From the NCBI RefSeq assembly GCF_001746415.1, contig NZ_MEHJ01000001.1:2047001-2111000 (forward strand): a DNA stretch of 64,000 bases, written 5' to 3'. Shown here piece after piece: positions 48,995-58,145 of the stretch. The notes beneath the pieces were generated by a model. That model was not told the origin of the DNA. It did no database searches and saw only the letters and a list, made by a program, of their open reading frames with translations. A program made the translations under genes and the position numbers. Every line of letters starts with the position of its first letter. The first letter of the stretch is position 1. Origin of the DNA: Streptomyces agglomeratus (lineage in GTDB: Bacteria; Actinomycetota; Actinomycetes; Streptomycetales; Streptomycetaceae).

Positions 48995-49737
48995 TCGGGA
49001 AAGAACAGAACCACAACCGCTGGTTCGCCACTGTGCCGCCGGACGACTGCGACCATCTGCTGCTGTGCTTTCCCTATTCCGGCTGCGGCGCCTCCATGTA
49101 CCGCCAGTGGCCCGACCGCATCGGGGACACGGCCGTGGTACCGCTGCAACTGCCCGGCCGGGAAACGCGGATGGGCGAAGCCCACTACGGAACGTACGAG
49201 AACCTGGCCGAGCAGATGACCGCCGAGCTGGGCCCGGTCCTGGACCGCGACTTCAGTGTGTTCGGGCATTGCGGGGCGGCGCTGGCGGCCTTCGAATTCG
49301 CGCGGCGCATGGCGTCCGACGACACCAGGTCACCGACCACGTGTTTCGTGTCCTCTCAAGTGGCGCCGGACGACGGGCCGTACGGCCGGTTCCTCGACAT
49401 GAGCGAGGACGAGCTCAGGGTCGTGGTCGTGAACCTGCTGGGACTGGTTACGCCGACGAAGCGCTTGGTCGACTTCTTCGTCAAAGTACTGGTGGACGAC
49501 CTGGCGGCGAACAAGGTCTACCGTCCGGACCGGTCCACGACGGATTCCTTCGAGATCCGGGCGATCGGATGGTCCGCCGACGTGGAGATCCCGCACGGGC
49601 TGATGGACGGGTGGGCACGCTGGGGACGCTGCACCTCGCTCGTGCTGGACGGCGATCACCAGGCGTTCGTGAAGGCGCCCGGCCACCTTCTCGACGCTCT
49701 TCAAGCCGGTGTCGAAGCCGATACGCGGGCGCTGTGA
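48991..49737 (+). CDS. Type II thioesterase with Cys nucleophile position
   Basis: Alpha/beta-hydrolase type II thioesterase of 248 aa, which normally removes wrong acyl groups from carrier proteins. Early motif LLCFPYSGCGASMYR and the late DGDHQAF (catalytic His) match the family. The nucleophile elbow reads GHCGA instead of GHSMGA, so Cys replaces Ser. The GTG start overlaps the NRPS stop, so it is translated with the NRPS. The Cys may still be active (some thioesterases use Cys) and could favour acyl transfer over hydrolysis; that is inference. Confidence 0.88.
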   Translation: MIGKEQNHNRWFATVPPDDCDHLLLCFPYSGCGASMYRQWPDRIGDTAVVPLQLPGRETRMGEAHYGTYENLAEQMTAELGPVLDRDFSVFGHCGAALAAFEFARRMASDDTRSPTTCFVSSQVAPDDGPYGRFLDMSEDELRVVVVNLLGLVTPTKRLVDFFVKVLVDDLAANKVYRPDRSTTDSFEIRAIGWSADVEIPHGLMDGWARWGRCTSLVLDGDHQAFVKAPGHLLDALQAGVEADTRAL

Positions 49738-49738
49738 C

Positions 49739-50488
49739 ATGGCGGTTCGGACGGTGCGCATTCCCGCCAGGTACAACGGCCCGCCCGGCACGGCGAACGG
49801 CGGCTATGCCTGCGGCACGTTCGCGGAGCCGGCCGCGGACCAGCAACGCCCACCGGTCGCCGTGGCGCTGCTTGTGGCGCCACGGCTCGACCACGCCCTG
49901 GAGTTCCGTCCCGGAACGCGGCGCTCCCAGATCTGGGACGGCGACCGGCTGATCGCGACCATGACCACGGCCTCTGCGGAGTTCCCCGCCGTGGAAGCGG
50001 TGTCGCTCCAGGCGGCGGCCGATGCGAGCGGACGTTTCCGGGGGCGTGCGGGTCATCCGTTTCCGACCTGCTTCGTCTGTGGAGTGGACCGTGAACCGGC
50101 GGACGGCTTCCCGGTGGCGCCGGGCGAGGTCCCCGGTGCCCCCGGCACCGTGGCGTGTCCCTGGACGCCGACGGCGGCGGCGTCCGAGCAGCCCGAGCTG
50201 GTGTGGAGTGTCCTGGACTGCCCCGGCGGGTGGACCACGGACCCGGTCCGGGAGCCGATGGTGCTCACCCGCATGACCGCGGTCCTGCGCAGGCCGCCCC
50301 GCCCGCTGGAACCCCATGTCGTGGTCGCGCGCCGATGGCGTCGGCAAGGCCGCACCGCGTCGGTCGGCACCGCCTTGTACGACGACCGTGGCGAGCTGGT
50401 GGCCAAGGCGACGGCCATGTGGACCGCTGTCGGCGTCCAGGAACCGGTTGACGGCCGAGAGCAGGGAGACCTCGATGAGGATGAGTGA
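49739..50488 (+). CDS. Hotdog-fold thioesterase-like protein
   Basis: Protein of 249 aa with two likely hotdog repeats: N-terminal IPARYNGPPGTANGGYACG (the NGGY start typical of acyl-CoA/ACP hotdog proteins) and C-terminal VVVARRWRRQGRTASVGTALYDDRGELVAKATAMW. The mid-segment FPTCFVCGVDRE is Cys-rich and may bind metal or be structural. It starts 1 bp after the type II thioesterase stop and overlaps the P450 start, so it belongs to the NRPS operon. Its substrate is unknown; it may edit acyl thioesters. Confidence 0.7.
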   Translation: MAVRTVRIPARYNGPPGTANGGYACGTFAEPAADQQRPPVAVALLVAPRLDHALEFRPGTRRSQIWDGDRLIATMTTASAEFPAVEAVSLQAAADASGRFRGRAGHPFPTCFVCGVDREPADGFPVAPGEVPGAPGTVACPWTPTAAASEQPELVWSVLDCPGGWTTDPVREPMVLTRMTAVLRRPPRPLEPHVVVARRWRRQGRTASVGTALYDDRGELVAKATAMWTAVGVQEPVDGREQGDLDEDE

Positions 50489-51710
50489 GCGAACCGCGCC
50501 GGCGGCTTCCACGGATCTGGACTCGCTGGATCTCATGGATCCGCGCCTGTACGGCTCCGGTGACCCGCACCCGATCTGGACCGCGCTGCGTGAGCGCGCC
50601 CCGTTGCACCTCCAGTCGTTGCCGGACGGCCGCCGGTTCTGGTCGGTCACCAAGTACCACGACGTCCGCGAAGTGCTGCGGGACCACACCAGGTTCACCT
50701 CGAGCCGGGGGACCTTGCTGTCGGTCCTCGGCAGTCGCGACCCGGCCGGCGGCAAGATGATGGCGGCCAGCGACCCGCCGGTGCACACGATGCTGCACGA
50801 GCCGATCGCCAAGCTGCTGTCCCGGAGGGCGCTGGAGCCGTTCGTCCCGGAAGTCAGGCGGGTGGCCCACCGCCTGCTTGAGCGACTGGCCGACGGCCCC
50901 CGGGATCTGGCCGAACTCGCGGCGGGTTTCCCGATGGCGTTCACCGGCACGTTGATGGGCATTCCGGAGCAGGACTGGGCGCGGCTGACCGTGCTCACCA
51001 CCGCGGCCATCGCACCGGAAGATCCCGATTTCCGGCTGGGGAGCGGGCTCAACACCCTGGCGACGGCGCATCACGAGCTGTTCTCGTACTTCTCCCGCCG
51101 GACTCGCCGCACTTCCCGGGAAGACGGCCTGATCGGCGCGCTGCTCGGCCTGGAGGCGGGCGGGCGCAGACTGCGTCACGACGAGCTGGTCTACAACTGC
51201 TACAGCCTGCTGCTGGGCGCCAACGTCACCACACCGCACGCCGTCACGCAAACGGTGCTGGCGTTCATCGAGAACCCCGCGGAGTACCGCAAACTGGTCG
51301 ACGATCCGCGATTGGTGCCCGGCGCGGTGGAGGAGGGCCTGCGCTGGTCCTCGCCGGCCAATCACTTCCTGCGCCACGCGACCCGGGACACGACGTTGCG
51401 CGGCCGACGGGTGCGTGAGGGCGACGCGGTGGTGACGTGGCTGGGTTCGGCGAACCGGGACGAGGAGGTCTTCTCCGAGCCCTTCCGGTTCCACGTGACC
51501 CGGTCACCGAACCCGCACGTCGCGTTCGGTTTCGGGCCGCACCACTGCGTCGGGGCCGCCTTGGCGCGGATGGCGCTGAACGCGCTGTTCGCCGAGATCG
51601 CCGGCTCGGTGGAGCGATTCGACCTCGCCGGCCCGGTGGAGCATCTGGCGTCCGACTTCGCGGCCGGCATCAAGCACATGCCGGTGGTCACGAAGTTGCG
51701 CACCACCTAG
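50475..51710 (+). CDS. Cytochrome P450
   Basis: Bacterial class I P450 of 411 aa. Haem-ligand motif FGFGPHHCVGAALAR (about 343-357) and EEGLRWSSP with the ExxR pair are intact. The I-helix reads LLLGANVTTPHAV: the usual acidic residue before Thr-Thr is Val, although the Thr is kept. Family members in NRPS clusters hydroxylate free or carrier-bound amino acids, so beta-hydroxylation of a residue is plausible. The start ATG at 50475 (a second at 50481) overlaps the hotdog gene. The stop TAG is part of the CTAG target site of the adjacent IS, so the protein end is unaffected. Confidence 0.9.
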   Translation: MRMSERTAPAASTDLDSLDLMDPRLYGSGDPHPIWTALRERAPLHLQSLPDGRRFWSVTKYHDVREVLRDHTRFTSSRGTLLSVLGSRDPAGGKMMAASDPPVHTMLHEPIAKLLSRRALEPFVPEVRRVAHRLLERLADGPRDLAELAAGFPMAFTGTLMGIPEQDWARLTVLTTAAIAPEDPDFRLGSGLNTLATAHHELFSYFSRRTRRTSREDGLIGALLGLEAGGRRLRHDELVYNCYSLLLGANVTTPHAVTQTVLAFIENPAEYRKLVDDPRLVPGAVEEGLRWSSPANHFLRHATRDTTLRGRRVREGDAVVTWLGSANRDEEVFSEPFRFHVTRSPNPHVAFGFGPHHCVGAALARMALNALFAEIAGSVERFDLAGPVEHLASDFAAGIKHMPVVTKLRTT

Positions 51711-53152
51711 TAGGGCTTGGTCAGGTTGGTTGTGGTTGAGCGTGTCCTTCGGGACCGGCGTTGCGTTGAGAGGGTGTGACTCCGGACGAGATTGCTGCTG
51801 TGCGTGGTGAGTTGGAGGATTTCGCGGCGGAGGTTTTCGAGCCGTTCGCGAGGAACGACCAGCGTCGGTGGGGGCAGGTCTATCTCCGGGGCCTGCTCAC
51901 GGACGGGCAGCGCAAGTCGGTCGAGCCGATGGCCGCCCGGCTCGGGGAGGACGGGAACCGGCAGGCCCTGGCCCACTTCATCACCACCAGCCCGTGGGAC
52001 CCCGCGCATGTGCGGGCCCGGCTGGCGTGGAGGATGGAAAAGGCGGTCCGGCCCACCGTGCTGGTCTTCGACGACACCGGGTTCCTCAAAGACGGCAATG
52101 CCTCGGCGTGTGTGTCGCGGCAGTACACCGGCACCGCCGGCAAGGTCACCAACTGCCAGGTCGGTGTATCCCTGCACCTGGCGTCCGACCACGCGTCGGC
52201 GGCGGTCAACTGGAGGCTGTTCCTGCCCGAGACCTGGGCGCCCGGGTCCGCGAAGGCCGATCCTGCCAAGGTCACCCGCCGCACCGCCTGCGGCATTCCC
52301 GAGGACATGGGGCATGTGGAGAAGTGGCAGCTCGCACTCGACATGCTCGATGAGACCCGCTCGTGGGGCATCGAGGTGCCGGTGGCCGTCGCGGACGCCG
52401 GATACGGCGACGCGGCGGCCTTCCGGCACGGCCTCCAAGCCCGCGGCCTGAACTACGTCGTGGGGATCTCCACGACCTTGTCGGCTCAGCCCGGCGAAGC
52501 CGTGCCCGTGACCGAGCCGTACTCCGGAACCGGACGCCGGCCGGTGGCGAAGTACCCCGACAAGCCGCAGTCGGTGAAACAGCTGGTCATCGCGGCAGGC
52601 CGGAAGGCGGCGAAGCCGGTCCAGTGGCGTGAGGGCTCCCGGCCCGGCACCGGCCGCAGCGGCTTCAAACGGATGTACTCGCGGTTCATGACGTTACGGA
52701 TCCGGCCCGCCGGACGCGAGGTCCGCCAAGCGGCCGACAGTCCGGAACTGCCCGAGTGCTGGCTCATCGCCGAGTGGCCCGCCGACCAGGCCGAACCCGT
52801 CCAGTTCTGGCTGTCCGACCTGCCCGCCGACACCCCGCTGACCACCCTGGTCCGCCTGGCCAAGCTCCGCTGGCGCATCGAACACGACTACCGCGAGATG
52901 AAACAGGCCCTGGGCCTGGCCCACTTCGAGGGCCGCACCTGGAACGGGTGGCACCACCACGTCACCCTCGTCTCCGTGGCACACGCCTTCTGCACCCTGC
53001 AACGACTGGCCAGAGCCCCAAAAGACACGGCGCCGGCCTGAGCCTCTACCGGATCGTCCGCGAGCTACAGACCCTCCTCGCCACCTGGGCCGGCGCCTGC
53101 CCAACCTGTCACCGCGGCATACCCACACCCACCCCAACCTGACCAAGCCCTA
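51711..53152 (+). mobile_element. IS701-type insertion sequence
   Basis: A complete element of 1442 bp. The ends are perfect 19-bp inverted repeats, TAGGGCTTGGTCAGGTTGG at 51711-51729 and its complement at 53134-53152. It is flanked by direct CTAG duplications (51707-51710 and 53153-53156), which fits the 4-bp YTAR target of the IS701 family. It carries one transposase. It sits between the P450 and the kynureninase genes without breaking either. Confidence 0.92.
51776..53041 (+). CDS. IS701-family transposase
   Basis: DDE transposase of 421 aa. Candidate catalytic residues are Asp in VLVFDDTGFLKDG (about 95-107), Asp in VAVADAGYGDA (about 203-213) and Glu in EHDYREMKQALGLAHFEGR (about 367-385). 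Length is typical for intact IS701-family enzymes. It starts at a GTG 65 bp inside the left end and stops 111 bp before the right end. No frameshift is seen, so the element may still be active. It contains a TTA codon. Confidence 0.92.
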   Translation: MTPDEIAAVRGELEDFAAEVFEPFARNDQRRWGQVYLRGLLTDGQRKSVEPMAARLGEDGNRQALAHFITTSPWDPAHVRARLAWRMEKAVRPTVLVFDDTGFLKDGNASACVSRQYTGTAGKVTNCQVGVSLHLASDHASAAVNWRLFLPETWAPGSAKADPAKVTRRTACGIPEDMGHVEKWQLALDMLDETRSWGIEVPVAVADAGYGDAAAFRHGLQARGLNYVVGISTTLSAQPGEAVPVTEPYSGTGRRPVAKYPDKPQSVKQLVIAAGRKAAKPVQWREGSRPGTGRSGFKRMYSRFMTLRIRPAGREVRQAADSPELPECWLIAEWPADQAEPVQFWLSDLPADTPLTTLVRLAKLRWRIEHDYREMKQALGLAHFEGRTWNGWHHHVTLVSVAHAFCTLQRLARAPKDTAPA

Positions 53153-53205
53153 CTAGTGGCGCGTGAACAAGGTCCTCGGACGGCGCTTCACGTGCATCAC
53201 GTGCA

Positions 53206-54411
53206 TCACGTGCACGAACGCAGTGCCTCTACGACTGCGAAGATGTCGGTGTAGGAGATGTAGAGGCTGTTGAACCCGAACCGCAGCAGCTCCGGAGGAC
53301 GCACGTCGCCGATGATCCCGTGCTTGTTCAAGGCCCGCATGATCCGCTCCGCCTCCGGATGGCACAGCGTCACCTGGCTTCCGCGCTGATCGCCACGGCG
53401 CGGCGTGACCAGTTCGAAGCCGCGCCCGGCCAGGTGGGCGTCGACCGCCTCGATGAAGAAGTCCCCGAGCGCCACGTTCTTCTCGCGGACCGCTGCCATC
53501 TCCACGTCGTCGAAGACGTCGAGTGCCGCGTCCAGTGCCAGCATGGACAAGATGTTCGGAGAGCCGACCCGCAGCCGTCCGATTCCGGTCGTGGGCTCGT
53601 AGTCGGGGACCATCGCGAACGGTTCGGCGTGTCCGTGCCAGCCGCACAGTGGCTGATCGATGTCACCGTGATGGCGGCGGGCGGCGTAGACGAACCCCGG
53701 GGCGCCGGGGCCGCCCGACAGGAATTTGTAGGAGCACCCCACCGCGAAGTCCACGCCGTCCGCGTCGAGGGTCAGTGGGAGGGCGCCGACGGCGTGACAG
53801 AGGTCCCAGACGACGAGCGCGCCGACGTCGTGCGCCGCGTCCGTGACCGCACGGACGTCCCAGAGTTCGCCGGTGCGGAAGTCGACGGCCCCCGCTGTGG
53901 CGACCGCGACCCGCTCACCCAGCCGGCGGAGGGTGGATGCCATGTCGGGCATGGGTACCCGGCGGACCTCCAGTCCGAGAATGCGGGCGACCGAAGTGGC
54001 CAGGTAGTGGTTGGTGGGGAAACCGCCTTCTTCGACCAGGAGCAGTCGGCGATCCGGACGCAACCGGGCGGCGGCCGTCAGCACGTTGAACAGATGTACC
54101 GAGGTCGAATCACCCACGAGGGTCTGGCCGGCCCGCGCACCGAGCAGGCGCCCGACGCGGTCGCCGACCCGCAGCGGCGCGTCCCACCAGCCGTCGTCGG
54201 TCCAGACGTTGATGAGGTGCCGGCCCCAGTTCTCGACGACGGCCGTCTGGACCGCCGCCGGCACGCCCACGGACAGGGCGCCGAGGGAATTGCCGTCCAG
54301 GTACACCACGCCCTCCGGCAATGAATACCTCGTACGCACCGCGGCCAGGGGATCGGTCCGGTCGAGCCGTTCGGCGGTTTCCCGGCTGGGGGTGGGCATG
54401 GCTGTCTCCAT
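53206..54411 (-). CDS. kynU: Kynureninase
   Basis: PLP enzyme of 401 aa that cleaves kynurenine to anthranilate and alanine. Motifs: YLDGNSLGAL (about 37-46), VWDLCHAVGALPL with the PLP-binding Asp, and the PLP Lys in GCSYKFLSGGPGAPGF (about 231-246). Last gene of the operon that starts with tryptophan 2,3-dioxygenase. With the halogenase upstream, the product is probably a chloroanthranilate. The ATG at 54411 has GGAG six bases upstream. The stop lies in a small CACGTGCAT direct repeat. Confidence 0.93.
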   Translation of the reverse strand: METAMPTPSRETAERLDRTDPLAAVRTRYSLPEGVVYLDGNSLGALSVGVPAAVQTAVVENWGRHLINVWTDDGWWDAPLRVGDRVGRLLGARAGQTLVGDSTSVHLFNVLTAAARLRPDRRLLLVEEGGFPTNHYLATSVARILGLEVRRVPMPDMASTLRRLGERVAVATAGAVDFRTGELWDVRAVTDAAHDVGALVVWDLCHAVGALPLTLDADGVDFAVGCSYKFLSGGPGAPGFVYAARRHHGDIDQPLCGWHGHAEPFAMVPDYEPTTGIGRLRVGSPNILSMLALDAALDVFDDVEMAAVREKNVALGDFFIEAVDAHLAGRGFELVTPRRGDQRGSQVTLCHPEAERIMRALNKHGIIGDVRPPELLRFGFNSLYISYTDIFAVVEALRSCT

Positions 54412-54472
54412 CCAAGTCTCCGTGACGGGTCTCCCGGTGTCCGGGCACTGTCCCGGCGTCGCCGGGAAGCGG

Positions 54473-56065
54473 TCACTTCCCGTGTAGCCGACGCAGGTAC
54501 GTGTGCATCGGGGGCAGGGTGTCGAGCAGCTCGTCCCGTCGCCTTTGGACCTGCGCGAACACCGCTTCGGCGGATTTGACGGACTCCGGCCGGTAGTCGA
54601 GCGGCGTGGGGTCGTGTTCCGGCATCATGCCGAGCCCCGCGAACACGCAGTAGTAGTTGGCGTTGCTCCAGAAGTTCCGGAACTCGGCCTCGAAGTTCCC
54701 GTAGTAGGTGCTCTCGTCGGTCACCGGTAGGTCCACCCCGAGGCCGGCCTTGTACATCTCGACCTTGCGGACGAACTCCGGCGCCAGCTCTAGCTCCTTG
54801 CACGCCCGCCAGAACGGCGTGTCGTCGCGCGGCGCGAAGCTGAAATGGCCCTGGATGAAGTCTCTCGTGTCGTCGAACATCGCCTCGATCTCGCTGTTGA
54901 AGCTTTTCGTCAGCATCGGGTCGAAGCGCTTGTCCGGGAAGTGCTTCACCAGCTGGTAGAGAGCGGCGTAGGTGAAGTAGATCCCGGTGGACTCCAGCGG
55001 TTCCAGGAAGCACGACGAAAGACCGATTCCCACACAGTTCTTCACCCATGCCCGCCGGTTCCGGCCGACGCGGAACCGGACGTGGTTCATCGGATGCGTG
55101 TCCGGGGAGATGCCCCACATCTGGCAGAACTCCCGGGTGGCCTCCTCCTGCGAGGTGAACCGGCTGGAGTACACATACCCGGTGCCGAAACGGCCGAGCA
55201 TCGGTATCTTCCAGGCCCAGCCGGAGCTCATCGCTATCGCGGAGGTGTACGGCTCGACGCCGTGCTCTTCGTCGTCATGTTCCAGCCTGGTCGCCACGGC
55301 CCGGTCGTTGAGCAGGTGGTCGCTCATGTCCAGGAACGGCTCCTTCATCACCTGGTTGATCAGGAGGCTGCGGAAACCGGAGCAGTCGATGAACAGATCC
55401 GCCTCCAGCCTTCGTCCTGATTCGGTGGTGACGGCGACGAGGTGGCCGCGCTGGTCGGTCTCAGCCGCGATGAACTTGTCCTCGATGTGTGTCGCCCCCT
55501 GCCTGGCGGTGGCGAACCTGCGCAGGAAGTCCGCGACGAGGTCGGCGTCGAAATGCCAGGCGTAACTCGCCACGCGGCGGCCGTCCGGGAAGCGGGGGGA
55601 CAGCTTCCGGTCGAAGAGCGCCGGCTGCGGGTAGCAGGCGCGGTCGAACGGCTCATCGGTCAGTCCGTTGAGCTTCTGGTACGTCCAGTAGTGCGACAGC
55701 GGCAGGTTGTCGTGGTTGGGAAGCAGGCCGAAGAGGTGGTCGAACTGATCCCCGTACTGCCCGTAGGGCCGTGGGCGGGCCGTACCGGTGCCCGGAGTGC
55801 GCCAGTTGATGAATCTGATGCCCATCTTGTAACTGGCGTTGCACTCCGGCATCCACTCCTCTTCGGTCAGGCCTAGGTAGTCGAAGAACACCCGCTGGAG
55901 ATTGGGGATCGTGGCCTCGCCGACGCCGATCTTCGGGATGGCCGGCGCTTCCAGCACGGTGATCCGGACGGTCGAGCCGAGCGCTTTGCCGAGGTAGGAA
56001 GCAGTCATCCAGCCTGCAGTGCCGCCTCCGAGCACGAGTATCTTCTTGATCAGGTTGTCGCTCAT
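54473..56065 (-). CDS. FAD-dependent tryptophan halogenase
   Basis: Flavin-dependent halogenase of 530 aa (PrnA/RebH type). Seen are the FAD motif GGGTAGW (13-19), Lys80 in [12 protein letters not shown] at the place of the catalytic Lys79 of PrnA, the WAWKIP motif (WxWxIP) and [12 protein letters not shown] with the conserved Glu. It chlorinates the indole ring of free tryptophan. Regiochemistry (5, 6 or 7) cannot be read by eye. It needs FADH2 from a reductase; none is obvious in the window. The start overlaps the formamidase stop (ATGA). Product fate: chlorokynurenine and chloroanthranilate. Confidence 0.93.
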   Translation of the reverse strand: MSDNLIKKILVLGGGTAGWMTASYLGKALGSTVRITVLEAPAIPKIGVGEATIPNLQRVFFDYLGLTEEEWMPECNASYKMGIRFINWRTPGTGTARPRPYGQYGDQFDHLFGLLPNHDNLPLSHYWTYQKLNGLTDEPFDRACYPQPALFDRKLSPRFPDGRRVASYAWHFDADLVADFLRRFATARQGATHIEDKFIAAETDQRGHLVAVTTESGRRLEADLFIDCSGFRSLLINQVMKEPFLDMSDHLLNDRAVATRLEHDDEEHGVEPYTSAIAMSSGWAWKIPMLGRFGTGYVYSSRFTSQEEATREFCQMWGISPDTHPMNHVRFRVGRNRRAWVKNCVGIGLSSCFLEPLESTGIYFTYAALYQLVKHFPDKRFDPMLTKSFNSEIEAMFDDTRDFIQGHFSFAPRDDTPFWRACKELELAPEFVRKVEMYKAGLGVDLPVTDESTYYGNFEAEFRNFWSNANYYCVFAGLGMMPEHDPTPLDYRPESVKSAEAVFAQVQRRRDELLDTLPPMHTYLRRLHGK

Positions 56066-57009
56066 GTGCGTCCAATGTCTCGGTGGGATCGAACGGAGTC
56101 GCCTGCCGTTCTGCTGGATGCCCGCCGGGGCAGCCCCAGCTGACGGAGCACCGCGGCGCCCAGGTCACTGGCGGGATCGTCGAGATCGAAGGTGATGTCG
56201 AAGTGGTTCCGGTGCGTGATCACCAGATCGTGGACGGCGGCCGAACGGGGCGTGGCGGCCTCGACGAGCTCGCGGTGCTGACGCGCGAACTCGGCGGTCT
56301 CGGCGCCGCCGCGCGCCACGACCAGCGGCGGCAGCCGGTCCGGGAGGCGGCGGATCGGGCTGAGCCGGGCCGCCGCCTCGGCGTCGAGCCCCAGCGGTTC
56401 GTTGACGTAGGTGAGGCGGACCGGCTCGAGGTCGTACACGCCGCTGAGCAGGACCGCTCCAGCGATCACGTCCGCCGGACGGGTGCCTTCGGGCATCCAG
56501 CCGTCGAGCAGCGCCATCAGCGCCAGATGAGCGCCGGCGCTGCTTCCGGCGAGCACGATCCGCTCGCTGTCGACCCCGAGGTCCCGGGCGTGCTCCACGA
56601 GCCACCAGACGGCCCGTCGTACCTGATCGACGATCTCGTCGAGCCGGTACCGCGGAGCCAGCCCGTAGCCGATGGCCGCGAACGCGGCGCCCGCCGGCAC
56701 GAGCCGGCGCGCGGGAAAGGAGGAGTCCTCCTTGCCGAGTTCCCGCCAGTAGCCGCCGTGCACGAACACCAGTAGCGGCGCCTGTGGGCCGCGCGCCGGA
56801 AAGAAGTCGAGGCTTTCGCAGGGAAGTGAGCCGTACGGGATGTCGGCCTTCACCGGCAGCTCGGTCCTCGTTCGCGCGCTCCGCGTCGTGTACGAGGTGA
56901 GGAAGGCGGACAGGTCGTCCACACAGGAGCTCGGAGAATACTGACGGTCAAGCTCGGTCTGGTTGTACCGGCCGTAAACGAGGAAACTCAATGATCGTCC
57001 CCATATCAC
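56062..57009 (-). CDS. Kynurenine formamidase (alpha/beta hydrolase)
   Basis: Alpha/beta hydrolase of 315 aa of the eukaryote-like arylformamidase (AFMID) kind: HGGYW oxyanion motif (about 94-98), nucleophile GSSAGAH (about 156-162) and the late RNHFDITFD with the catalytic His. It hydrolyses N-formylkynurenine from the dioxygenase step. It is placed between tryptophan 2,3-dioxygenase (13 bp) and the halogenase (ATGA overlap), which supports the role. The GTG start at 57009 has a weak ribosome site, so the true start could be slightly downstream. Confidence 0.85.
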   Translation of the reverse strand: MIWGRSLSFLVYGRYNQTELDRQYSPSSCVDDLSAFLTSYTTRSARTRTELPVKADIPYGSLPCESLDFFPARGPQAPLLVFVHGGYWRELGKEDSSFPARRLVPAGAAFAAIGYGLAPRYRLDEIVDQVRRAVWWLVEHARDLGVDSERIVLAGSSAGAHLALMALLDGWMPEGTRPADVIAGAVLLSGVYDLEPVRLTYVNEPLGLDAEAAARLSPIRRLPDRLPPLVVARGGAETAEFARQHRELVEAATPRSAAVHDLVITHRNHFDITFDLDDPASDLGAAVLRQLGLPRRASSRTAGDSVRSHRDIGRT

Positions 57010-57022
57010 CGGGAGATAGGCA

Positions 57023-57928
57023 TCAGATGGCGGTGCGGGCGCCCAACAGCTCCGGGAAGAAACGGTGTTCGGCCACCTTGCGCAGCCAGCTGACGCCGGA
57101 GGTTCCGCCGGTGCCTGGCTTGTGGCCGAGTATGCGTTCCACGGTCAGCAGATGGGTGTAGCGCCATTGCGCGTGCTGATGGTTGAGGTCACACAGTGCT
57201 TCGGCCAGGGCGTGAACGTCCGGATGCTCGCGGTGCGACCGGTAGACCCGCGCCCATGCCTGTTCAACCGCGGCGTGCGGCTGGTACGGCTCGGCGAAGT
57301 CCCGCTCGACGCAGTGGGCCGGGACGCCCAGGCCGCGGCGCCGGAGCACACCGAGCGCCGCGTCGTACAGGCTCGGTGCCCGCAGCGCGGCCATGACCTG
57401 CTCGTACACCCAGCCCACCGGCCGGTACGGTTCTGCCATCCGGGGAGCCTTGTTGCCGAGCGCGAACTCGAGTTGCCGGTACATGTAGGACTGCATGCCC
57501 GACGCCGAACCCAGCTCGTCGCGGAAGGCCGCGAACTCCGCCGGCGTGATGGTGCTCACCGGCTCCCACGTCGTCGTGAGCACCCGCTGGACGTGCCCGG
57601 CGCGTCGTAGATACCGAAGAGCCTCGTCGAGGTCGTCCGCGAACAACAGGTCTCGTATCCGGTTGACCTCGGTGAACAGCAGTTTGAAGAGCAGTTCCTG
57701 GATCTGGCCGGTGATGTAGAACGACAGCTCGGCGGGTTCGTCGGTGCGCGGGTGCTGGAGACCGAGCAGGACGTCCACGTGGTGGTACCCGATGTAGGCC
57801 GTGCTCTCGGAGCCGTTCGTGACATCGAAATCGAGCATCGGCTCGCCGCCGGTGCTCTCCGCCCGCCGCCGTCGTTCTTCCTCGGTCAGCGGGGTGTAGG
57901 AGAGCGGGGCCGTACGCTCCAGCTCCAT
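57023..57928 (-). CDS. Tryptophan 2,3-dioxygenase
   Basis: Haem-dependent TDO of about 301 aa. It opens the indole ring of tryptophan to N-formylkynurenine. Family segments: YHHVDVLLGLQHPRTDEPAE, LSFYITGQIQELLFKLLF, SGMQSYMYRQLEFALGNK and the C-terminal HQHAQWRYTHLLTVERILGHKPGTGGTSG. First gene of the chlorokynurenine operon. I chose the ATG at 57928 (GGAG 11 bp upstream); an ATG six codons further up (57946) is possible. The 200-bp gap to the next upstream gene likely holds the promoter. Confidence 0.93.
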   Translation of the reverse strand: MELERTAPLSYTPLTEEERRRRAESTGGEPMLDFDVTNGSESTAYIGYHHVDVLLGLQHPRTDEPAELSFYITGQIQELLFKLLFTEVNRIRDLLFADDLDEALRYLRRAGHVQRVLTTTWEPVSTITPAEFAAFRDELGSASGMQSYMYRQLEFALGNKAPRMAEPYRPVGWVYEQVMAALRAPSLYDAALGVLRRRGLGVPAHCVERDFAEPYQPHAAVEQAWARVYRSHREHPDVHALAEALCDLNHQHAQWRYTHLLTVERILGHKPGTGGTSGVSWLRKVAEHRFFPELLGARTAI

Positions 57929-58145
57929 TGCGACATCAACTCCCATCAGGTGGCACCCGGCAGTGCCGGAGCTCGAAGGGCAGGCGAGAGGGACAAGGCC
58001 GCAGCAGGAACTGAACGCGGACGGCATCCGAGGGCCATGGCCGGAGCATCGCACGCTGACGCGGATACTGATCAGCAATCTTTCGGTTCTCATTCATGGG
58101 CTGATGCATGGGCGAACTACCGGTCTTTCCCACGCCTCTTACCGC

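Noticed and set aside
53189..53215. CACGTGCAT direct repeats at the 3' end of kynureninase as a regulatory element
   Set aside because: Fewer than three copies, partly inside the coding end of kynU, with no start of a gene nearby. It could be an IS-related or chance repeat.
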